A stretch of 10,514 bases of DNA from Pseudomonadota bacterium (lineage in GTDB: Bacteria > Bdellovibrionota > Bacteriovoracia > Bacteriovoracales > Bacteriovoracaceae), in contig JAJTIF010000143.1 in assembly GCA_021299675.1 (NCBI GenBank), positions 1-10,514 on the forward strand. The letters run 5' to 3'. Positions 5,591 through 10,514 of this stretch are shown piece after piece; the first letter of the stretch is position 1; the number at the start of each line of letters is the position of its first letter. The notes beneath the pieces were generated by a model. The model made no database searches, was not told the DNA's origin, and was given only the letters and a program-made list of their open reading frames with translations. The position numbers and the translations under genes were made by a program.

Positions 5591-6415
5591 ATGACGACCC
5601 TAAAAAAATTCAGACCCATTACACCTGCTCGCCGTCACATGACGGTCGTTTCAGGCGAAATCACAAAGGGTGTAGCTCCAGAAAAGTCACTTTTGGCTCC
5701 AAAAAAGTCAAAAGCTGGCCGTAACAACTCTGGCCGCATCACAACTCGTCACCACGGTGGCGGTGTTAAGCAAAAGTATCGCTTAATTGATTTCAAGAGA
5801 AATAAAACTGACATCGTTGCAAAAGTTGTCTCTATTGAGCACGACCCAAACAGAACATGTAATATTGCTCTGGTAACGTATGCTGACGGTGTAAAGACTT
5901 ACATCCTAGCTCCTGTTGGGTTAAAAGTAGGTGATTCAATTATCTCCTCCGACTCTGCAGACATCAAGGCAGGAAACTCTAAGCTTCTTAAAGATATCCC
6001 GGTTGGTACATTGGTTCACAATGTTGAGCTCAAGCCAGGTGCTGGTGGTCAGATGGCACGTTCAGCCGGTGCTTATGCACAGCTAATGGCAAAAGAAGCT
6101 GATTTTGCTCTACTTCGTTTGCCTTCAGGCGAGCTTCGTAAGGTTAAGTCTAATTGCCGAGTGACAATCGGTCAGGTTGGTAAAATTGAGCATGAACTAG
6201 AAAAAATCGGTAAAGCGGGTAAGACACGTCACCGTGGTATCCGTCCTACTGTTCGCGGTGTTGTTATGAACCCAGTTGATCACCCGCATGGTGGTGGTGA
6301 GGGTCGTACTTCAGGTGGTCGTCACCCAGTGACTCCTTGGGGTCTTGCAACTCGTGGTTATAAAACTCGTAAAAACAAGAGAACTGATAAGTTCATTGTT
6401 AAACGTCGTAAGTAA
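5591..6415 (+). CDS. rplB: 50S ribosomal protein L2
   Basis: L2 is one of the most conserved large-subunit proteins. It is needed for subunit joining and peptidyl transferase activity. The 274-residue product carries the OB-type domain (GRNNSGRITTRHHGGGVKQK, about 45-64), the SH3-like domain and the signature DHPHGGGEGRTSGGRHP starting at residue 230. That signature includes the His equivalent to E. coli His229. The basic C terminus ends in VKRRK. ATG 5591 gives the canonical MTTLKKFRP start. An in-frame TTG at 5585 would add two residues, and it overlaps the end of the purine-rich AAGG/TAGG ribosome binding region (5577-5584). The gene sits 12 bases after rplW and 14 bases before rpsS. Confidence 0.98.
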   Translation: MTTLKKFRPITPARRHMTVVSGEITKGVAPEKSLLAPKKSKAGRNNSGRITTRHHGGGVKQKYRLIDFKRNKTDIVAKVVSIEHDPNRTCNIALVTYADGVKTYILAPVGLKVGDSIISSDSADIKAGNSKLLKDIPVGTLVHNVELKPGAGGQMARSAGAYAQLMAKEADFALLRLPSGELRKVKSNCRVTIGQVGKIEHELEKIGKAGKTRHRGIRPTVRGVVMNPVDHPHGGGEGRTSGGRHPVTPWGLATRGYKTRKNKRTDKFIVKRRK

Positions 6416-6429
6416 GAGAGGAATATAAA

Positions 6430-6702
6430 ATGGCACGTTCAATTAAGAAAGGCCCATTCGTAGACACTTACCTCTACGGCAAGGCAGAAGAAGCAAAGAA
6501 AGATCAGAAGGGCAACAAGGTCATTAAGACTTGGTCCCGCCGTTCGACAATTATTCCTGATTTTATCGGTATCACTTTTGCTGTTCATAATGGCAAAAAG
6601 TTTGTTCCGGTTTACGTGACCGACAACATGATTGGTCACAAGTTTGGAGAGTTTGCTGAAACTCGGACCTTCAAGGGTCACACTGGCGACAAAAAAGCAT
6701 AA
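6430..6702 (+). CDS. rpsS: 30S ribosomal protein S19
   Basis: S19 binds the 30S head next to S13 and contacts the A-site tRNA region and the intersubunit bridge. The 90-residue product is of the usual length. It begins MARSIKKGPFVD, includes TWSRRSTIIPDFIGITFAVHNG, and continues with the conserved MIGHKFGEFAETRTFKGH block before a short lysine-rich end. GAGAGGA (6416-6422) lies 7 bases before the ATG, just after the rplB stop. The antisense reading frame covering this gene is a shadow. rplV follows after 15 bases. Confidence 0.98.
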   Translation: MARSIKKGPFVDTYLYGKAEEAKKDQKGNKVIKTWSRRSTIIPDFIGITFAVHNGKKFVPVYVTDNMIGHKFGEFAETRTFKGHTGDKKA

Positions 6703-6717
6703 GGACACGGGGAATTT

Positions 6718-7050
6718 ATGATTACAGTAAAGAATAACAATATTCAGGTGAGTGCACGTAAAGTGCGCGGTGTTGCTGATCTTATTCGTCGTAAGAAAGT
6801 TGAAGAGGCTTTAAAGATTCTTCGCTTTTCTGAAAAGAAAGAAATCGCAATCGTTCTCACCAAGCTTATCAACAGTGGCTTAGCTATTGCTTCTGAATCT
6901 AAGAAATATGATTTGGATAATCTTGCGGTCGATATCATCAAGGTTGATGAAGGCCGTACGCTTAAGCGGATTATGCCTCGTGCACAAGGTCGCGCTTACC
7001 GTATCAACAAGAGATCAAGCTACGTAACTATTGGTCTTAAAGAAGCGTAA
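6718..7050 (+). CDS. rplV: 50S ribosomal protein L22
   Basis: L22 binds all 23S rRNA domains, and its beta-hairpin forms part of the exit tunnel constriction with L4. The 110-residue product shows the SARKVRGVADLIRRKKVEEAL helix region near the N terminus, the central LTKLINSGLAIA helix, and the hairpin GRTLKRIMPRAQGRAYRIN before the final beta strand SSYVTIGL. The usual macrolide-resistance changes in the hairpin tip, such as deletions, are not apparent. GGGGA (6709-6713) lies 4 bases before the ATG. The gene ends 15 bases before rpsC. Confidence 0.97.
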   Translation: MITVKNNNIQVSARKVRGVADLIRRKKVEEALKILRFSEKKEIAIVLTKLINSGLAIASESKKYDLDNLAVDIIKVDEGRTLKRIMPRAQGRAYRINKRSSYVTIGLKEA

Positions 7051-7065
7051 AAGGGGATAACGACA

Positions 7066-7692
7066 ATGGGACAAAAAGTTCAACCTACCGGATTTCGCCT
7101 TGGCTACATTAAGACATGGCACTCCAATTGGTATGTAAAAAACAACTATGCAAACATCCTCCAGCAGGATCTTGCTATCAGAGGTTATGTAGACAAGGAG
7201 CTTGCACAGGCTTCTATCGCCAAAACTGAAATTACCCGCACTGCTGACCAGGTAAAAGTTACAGTTTACTCGGCTAAGCCAGGCGTAGCTATTGGCAAAA
7301 AAGGCACAGGAATCGAAAAGATTCGCAATGATTTGAAGAAAATCACAAACTGTCCTTTATTTTTCAATATTGCTGAGGTAAAGCGTCCAGACGCAGAAGC
7401 AAAACTAATTGCAGAAAACATCGCTCAACAACTTGAGAAGCGCGTGGCTTTCCGTCGCGCCATGAAGAAAGTGATGACTTCAGCATTTCGTTCAGGGGTT
7501 AAAGGAATTAAAATTAAGTGTTCTGGTCGTCTTGGTGGGGCTGAAATTGCTCGTACCGAAGGCTACTCTGAGCGTAAAGTTCCCCTTCATACTCTTCGCG
7601 CTGACATCGATTATGCAACCGCTAACGCCCTCACGGCTTACGGTATTATCGGTGTAAAGGTGTGGGTGTATAAGGGTGAGATTTATAAGTAA
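7066..7692 (+). CDS. rpsC: 30S ribosomal protein S3
   Basis: S3 lies at the mRNA entry site of the 30S subunit and contributes to the ribosomal helicase function. The N-terminal part has MGQKVQPTGFRLG. A type II KH domain follows with the G-K-K-G loop at 77-80. The C-terminal domain carries SGRLGGAEIARTE (153-165) and VPLHTLRADIDYATA, ending at GVKVWVYKGEIYK. The 208-residue length is shorter than the 233 of E. coli, because the lysine/glutamine-rich tail beyond GEI is missing; short forms like this are common. AAGGGG (7051-7056) is 9 bases before the ATG. rplP follows after 18 bases. Confidence 0.98.
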   Translation: MGQKVQPTGFRLGYIKTWHSNWYVKNNYANILQQDLAIRGYVDKELAQASIAKTEITRTADQVKVTVYSAKPGVAIGKKGTGIEKIRNDLKKITNCPLFFNIAEVKRPDAEAKLIAENIAQQLEKRVAFRRAMKKVMTSAFRSGVKGIKIKCSGRLGGAEIARTEGYSERKVPLHTLRADIDYATANALTAYGIIGVKVWVYKGEIYK

Positions 7693-7710
7693 TTAGAATT
7701 AGAGGTTTTT

Positions 7711-8157
7711 ATGTTGAGCCCAAAAAGAGTTAAGTTTAGAAAAATGCAGAAAGGTCGTATGACTGGAGCTGCTCACACAGGTAATGGAATTACTTTTGGT
7801 GATTATGCACTTCAAGCAATTTCGTGTGGATTTATTACAAATCGCCAAATTGAAGCCGCTCGTATTGCGATCTCGAGAAATACGAAAAAAGGCGGAAATA
7901 TGTGGATTAAGATATTTCCAGATAAGTCCCTTTCTAAGAAGCCAGCGGAAGTACGTATGGGCAAAGGAAAGGGATCCCCAGAGGAGTGGGTAGCAGTAGT
8001 AAAGCCTGGAAGAGTCCTTTTTGAAGTCGGTGGACTTACAAAGGATGAGGCTATGGCCGCTTTGCGTTTAGCGAAGTATAAGCTCCCTGTCAGAACAAGA
8101 ATGGTTTCAAAAGAAGATTTAGAGCGTGAAGGACATGTTCCTCCAAAAGCTCAATAA
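7711..8157 (+). CDS. rplP: 50S ribosomal protein L16
   Basis: L16 binds near the A site and the central protuberance of the 50S subunit. The 148-residue product starts MLSPKRVKFRKMQKGRM and carries RQIEAARIAISR. The loop VRMGKGKG (81-88) follows, in which Arg82 corresponds to E. coli Arg81, the RoxA hydroxylation site. Then comes WVAVVKPGRVLFEVGG. The C terminus is about 12 residues longer than in E. coli and ends with an acidic-basic stretch EDLEREGHVPPKAQ. AGAGG (7701-7705) lies 5 bases before the ATG. About half of the arginines use AGA, less optimised than rplB. rpmC follows after 9 bases. Confidence 0.98.
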   Translation: MLSPKRVKFRKMQKGRMTGAAHTGNGITFGDYALQAISCGFITNRQIEAARIAISRNTKKGGNMWIKIFPDKSLSKKPAEVRMGKGKGSPEEWVAVVKPGRVLFEVGGLTKDEAMAALRLAKYKLPVRTRMVSKEDLEREGHVPPKAQ

Positions 8158-8166
8158 GAGGTAATT

Positions 8167-8358
8167 ATGATGAAGTACTCTGAAGCAGCGAAAATGAGCA
8201 AAAAAGATATTTTGGAAAAAGTCGCTGTATTGAAGACTGAGATGTTTAACGCCAAGTTTTCAAAGCACACAGTAGGGGTTGATAAGCCTCACACAAAGCG
8301 TGTCATCAAGAAAGATATCGCTCGCTTGCTAACAGCTATGAACGCAAAGAAGAATTAA
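8167..8358 (+). CDS. rpmC: 50S ribosomal protein L29
   Basis: L29 is a small helical-hairpin protein beside L23 at the tunnel exit. The 63-residue product (or 62, if the second ATG is used) has the two-helix pattern: a first helix around MSKKDILEKVAVLKTEMFNAKF and a second around TKRVIKKDIARLLTAM. The usual polar turn between them is replaced by SKHTVGVDKPH. Two ATG codons lie side by side at 8167 and 8170. AAGAGG (8156-8161) overlaps the rplP stop and is 5 and 8 bases from them, so either could be the start; I keep the first. It is flanked by rplP and rpsQ, as in other spc blocks. Confidence 0.95.
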   Translation: MMKYSEAAKMSKKDILEKVAVLKTEMFNAKFSKHTVGVDKPHTKRVIKKDIARLLTAMNAKKN

Positions 8359-8367
8359 GGCGGATTT

Positions 8368-8622
8368 ATGACAACAGAAGTAAAAAACACAAAACGTAAG
8401 CTTACTGGTGTGGTTGTGAGTGATAAGTCGACTAAGACTGTAGTGGTTAAGGTTGAACTCAAAAAAATGCACGGCAAATACCAGAAGTTCGTAACTAATA
8501 GTAACAAGTTCCACGCTCATGACGAGAAAGGCGAAGCGAAAATCGGTGACACAGTCACAATTATCGAATCACGCCCACGCTCAGCCCTAAAGCGCTGGGA
8601 ACTCTTAAGCGTAGTTAAGTAA
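8368..8622 (+). CDS. rpsQ: 30S ribosomal protein S17
   Basis: S17 is an OB-fold protein that binds 16S rRNA helices early in 30S assembly. The 84-residue product shows KRKLTGVVVSDKSTKTVVVK at the N-terminal strands, the KMHGKYQKFV segment, and AKIGDTVTIIESRPRSALKRWEL at the C terminus. All are characteristic of the family, and the length is normal. A purine-rich AAGG plus CGGA (8357-8364) precedes the ATG in a 9-base spacer. rplN follows after 12 bases. Confidence 0.98.
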   Translation: MTTEVKNTKRKLTGVVVSDKSTKTVVVKVELKKMHGKYQKFVTNSNKFHAHDEKGEAKIGDTVTIIESRPRSALKRWELLSVVK

Positions 8623-8634
8623 GAGGGGTATCCA

Positions 8635-9003
8635 GTGATTCAACAACAAACAGACCTAATTGTAGCTGATAACTCAGGTGCAAAAGTCGCAAAGTGTATT
8701 AAGGTTCTTGGTGGATCCAAGAGAATGTCAGCTGGAATCGGTGATGTAATTGTCGTCGCAATCCAACAGGCCATTTCTGGTGGAAAAGTTAAGAAAGGTG
8801 ACGTTAAAAAAGCCGTTATCGTAAGAACTGTTTTCCCTATTAAGCGTGAAGACGGTACAACCATCACATTTGATGAAAACTCATGTGTGATATTAGCCAA
8901 TGAAAGCGAGCCAGTAGGCACTCGTATATTTGGACCAGTAGCCAGAGAGCTTCGTAATAAAAACTTTACGAAAATTTGCTCACTTGCGGCTGAAGTTCTT
9001 TAA
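8635..9003 (+). CDS. rplN: 50S ribosomal protein L14
   Basis: L14 lies at the subunit interface near the GTPase centre, forms bridges with 16S rRNA, and is the binding target of the silencing factor RsfS. The 122-residue product begins MIQQQTDLIVADNSGAKVAK. It carries VKKGDVKKAVIVRT, then the conserved NESEPVGTRIFGPVARELR, ending SLAAEVL. It starts with GTG, the only non-ATG start among these genes. AAGAGGGG (8621-8628) is 6 bases upstream. rplX follows after 11 bases. Confidence 0.98.
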   Translation: MIQQQTDLIVADNSGAKVAKCIKVLGGSKRMSAGIGDVIVVAIQQAISGGKVKKGDVKKAVIVRTVFPIKREDGTTITFDENSCVILANESEPVGTRIFGPVARELRNKNFTKICSLAAEVL

Positions 9004-9014
9004 GGGGATAGATC

Positions 9015-9323
9015 ATGCAGAAGCTAAAAGTAAGTGACACCGTTGTTGTCCTAACAGGAAAAGACAAGGGTAAGACTGGAAAGATTAAAGAGATCAATTG
9101 GAAGACCAATCGTGTGGTTGTTGAAGGAGTTAACATGGTAAAGAAAACCATGAAGCCTTCTCAGCAAAATCCTCAGGGTGGAATTGTTGATATTGAAAAA
9201 GCTGTTCACGTGAGCAACGTATCAGTAGCAGATCCTAAAACGGGCAAAGCTACTAAGGTTAAAGTTCAAAACAAGAACGGTAAAAACATTCGCGTCGCTA
9301 AGTCCGGCGTAGAAATCAAGTGA
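9015..9323 (+). CDS. rplX: 50S ribosomal protein L24
   Basis: L24 is an early assembly initiator of the 50S subunit and is located near the tunnel exit. The 102-residue product has the N-terminal KOW-type motif VVVLTGKDKGKTGKI, then VVVEGVNMVKKTMKPSQ. The conserved NPQGGIVDIEKAVHVSNVS segment follows, and a lysine-rich C-terminal half. AAGGGGA (9002-9008) overlaps the rplN stop and lies 6 bases before the ATG. The length is typical. rplE starts 11 bases after the stop. Confidence 0.97.
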   Translation: MQKLKVSDTVVVLTGKDKGKTGKIKEINWKTNRVVVEGVNMVKKTMKPSQQNPQGGIVDIEKAVHVSNVSVADPKTGKATKVKVQNKNGKNIRVAKSGVEIK

Positions 9324-9334
9324 TGGAGTAAGTC

Positions 9335-9880
9335 ATGGCAGCTCGTTTGAAGTCTATTTATGAGACGGAATTAAAGAAAAAGATGATGGAGAAGTTTAAG
9401 TACTCCAACATTCATCAAATTCCAAAGTTAGAAAAAATCATCGTTAACAGCGTCACGCGTGAAGCTGTTTCAAATGGTAAAATCGTTGAGCAGGTTGTTG
9501 ACGAAATAGCTACAGTAACTGGTCAAAAGCCTGTTGTTGCAAGAGCTAAAAAATCAATCGCTTCATTCAAGTTGCGTGAAGGCCAAGCAATTGGTGCATT
9601 CGTTACTCTTCGCGGAGAACAGATGTATGAATTTCTTGATCGTTTAGTTAATTTTTCTCTTCCTCGCGTTAAAGACTTTCGCGGTCTTTCACCTAAGGGC
9701 TTTGATGGAAAGGGCAACTACACTATGGGTCTTAAGGAACAGATTATCTTTCCTGAGATTAACTATGACAGAATCGATAAAGTTCGTGGCATGGGCATAA
9801 GCTTTGTGACCACAGCAGTAAATAATGAAGAAGGCCGTGAGCTACTAAGATTGTTCGGCATGCCTTTCCGCGAGAAGTGA
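9335..9880 (+). CDS. rplE: 50S ribosomal protein L5
   Basis: L5 binds 5S rRNA and the central protuberance and contacts the P-site tRNA elbow. The 181-residue product is of normal length. It shows the helix IYETELKKKMMEKFKY and the VTGQKPVVARAKKSIASFKL block, then the loop LPRVKDFRGLSPKGFDGKGN (about 108-127) and the C-terminal GMGISFVTTA. The KIIVNSVTREAVSNGK stretch replaces the commoner VNMGVGEA and may be useful as a lineage marker. TGGAG (9324-9328) lies 6 bases before the ATG. rpsN starts 7 bases after the stop. Confidence 0.98.
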   Translation: MAARLKSIYETELKKKMMEKFKYSNIHQIPKLEKIIVNSVTREAVSNGKIVEQVVDEIATVTGQKPVVARAKKSIASFKLREGQAIGAFVTLRGEQMYEFLDRLVNFSLPRVKDFRGLSPKGFDGKGNYTMGLKEQIIFPEINYDRIDKVRGMGISFVTTAVNNEEGRELLRLFGMPFREK

Positions 9881-9887
9881 GGATTAA

Positions 9888-10193
9888 ATGGCTAAACTAA
9901 GTTCAGTTATTAAAAACAACAAACGCGCTAAGCTTGCTGCAAAAACTGCCCCTAAGGCAGCTTTGCTTCGTAAGAAAGCAATCGATCCAAAGCTAACTGA
10001 TGACGAGAGAGAGGCTGCACGCCTGAAGCTTCAAAAGCTTCCTCGTAACGGAAACCTTAATCGTGTTCGTAATCGTTGCGCTCTTACAGGTCGTTCACGT
10101 GGTGTTTACCGTGATTTTAAATTGTGTCGTAACAAGTTCCGCGAGCTTGCTCTCCAGGGTTTAATTCCTGGTGTGACAAAAGCTAGCTGGTAA
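9888..10193 (+). CDS. rpsN: 30S ribosomal protein S14, long form without a complete zinc site
   Basis: S14 is a 30S head protein binding 16S rRNA next to S3 and S10. The 101-residue product is the long form found in E. coli and not the short four-Cys zinc-binding form. The C-terminal half has NRCALTGRSRGVYRDFKLCR and ends GVTKASW. Cys64 and Cys80 remain at two of the four zinc-ligand positions, whereas Thr67 and Lys83 occupy the others, so a standard CXXC...CXXC site cannot form. GAGGA (9879-9883) overlaps the rplE stop and is 4 bases before the ATG. rpsH follows after 13 bases. Confidence 0.98.
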   Translation: MAKLSSVIKNNKRAKLAAKTAPKAALLRKKAIDPKLTDDEREAARLKLQKLPRNGNLNRVRNRCALTGRSRGVYRDFKLCRNKFRELALQGLIPGVTKASW

Positions 10194-10206
10194 GGAGAAA
10201 TATTTT

Positions 10207-10514
10207 ATGATGACTGATCCTATTTCAGATCTACTTACACGCATTCGTAATGCTAATAAGGCTGGTCTTGATAAAGTTGAAATTCCAGCTAGTAAGATTA
10301 AAGCTGGGGTGTGCAAGGTTCTTAAAGATGAAGGCTTTATTAAGTCTTTTAAAATCATCGCAAAGGGCCCAGCTGACATCAAAATCAAAGTTGTTTTGAG
10401 AGAAGGCGCCTTGGTTGGGCTCGAGAGAGTCTCTAAGCCAGGTCTTCGTGTTTATAAAGGCTACCAAGATATGCCAAGAGTTCTAAGAGGACTTGGCGTT
10501 TCAATCGTTTCTAC
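10207..10514 (+). CDS. rpsH: 30S ribosomal protein S8, N-terminal part (runs off the window)
   Basis: S8 is a primary 16S rRNA-binding protein of the central domain and in E. coli is the autogenous repressor of the spc operon. The visible 102 codons give MMTDPISDLLTRIRNANKAG, then PASKIKAGVCKVLKDEGFI, and RVSKPGLRVYKGYQDMPRVL, ending GLGVSIVST at the window edge. The missing part is the S8 C-terminal rRNA-binding end, about 30 residues. ATG codons lie at 10207 and 10210. AAGGAG (10192-10197) is 9 bases before the first, which I prefer. No stop codon is in the window. Confidence 0.97.
   Translation, partial: MMTDPISDLLTRIRNANKAGLDKVEIPASKIKAGVCKVLKDEGFIKSFKIIAKGPADIKIKVVLREGALVGLERVSKPGLRVYKGYQDMPRVLRGLGVSIVS

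Noticed and set aside
1..10514. Novel accessory system, mobile element or CRISPR array
   Set aside because: Every coding stretch is a known translation or transcription gene in conserved order, gaps are under 100 bases, and there are no spaced repeats or transposase-like sequences.

Overview
The window is a conserved bacterial translation gene cluster (str, S10 and spc blocks), entirely on the plus strand and densely packed. In order it holds: the 3' end of rpoC, rpsL, rpsG, fusA, rpsJ, rplC, rplD, rplW, rplB, rpsS, rplV, rpsC, rplP, rpmC, rpsQ, rplN, rplX, rplE, rpsN and the 5' part of rpsH. Gene order matches the textbook bacterial arrangement, with one exception: tuf (EF-Tu), which often sits between fusA and rpsJ, is absent. 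Nothing here looks like a mobile element, CRISPR array, tRNA or rRNA gene. Antisense reading frames are shadows of the real genes.

The organism appears to be a Gram-negative-type bacterium of moderate to low GC (about the low forties by eye). The S14 protein is the long form, and S7, L5 and L14 have a deltaproteobacteria-like flavour. Bdellovibrionota or a related predatory or oligoflexian lineage is my best guess, but this is an inference from remembered family sequences and not a firm assignment.

Region by region: 1-467 ends RpoC. 468-545 is a leader with a long imperfect hairpin before rpsL. 546-3508 is rpsL-rpsG-fusA. 3509-3607 is a 99-base gap where tuf would be expected. 3608-3916 is rpsJ. 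3917-3999 is a second gap holding a near-consensus sigma-70-type promoter, a dyad over its likely start site, and a hairpin just before the rplC ribosome binding site. From 4000 to the window end, fifteen ribosomal protein genes follow with spacers of 1 to 18 bases, nearly all with clear Shine-Dalgarno sequences.

The genes work together to build the RNA polymerase beta' subunit, both ribosomal subunits and a translocation-type GTPase. The most interesting point is the EF-G. It lacks the usual domain IV tip residues, has weaker codon bias than its neighbours, has no visible Shine-Dalgarno sequence, and has lost its tuf partner. This suggests a specialised or divergent EF-G paralogue at the str locus. 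The likely split of the S10 operon after rpsJ, with a new promoter before rplC, is the second point.
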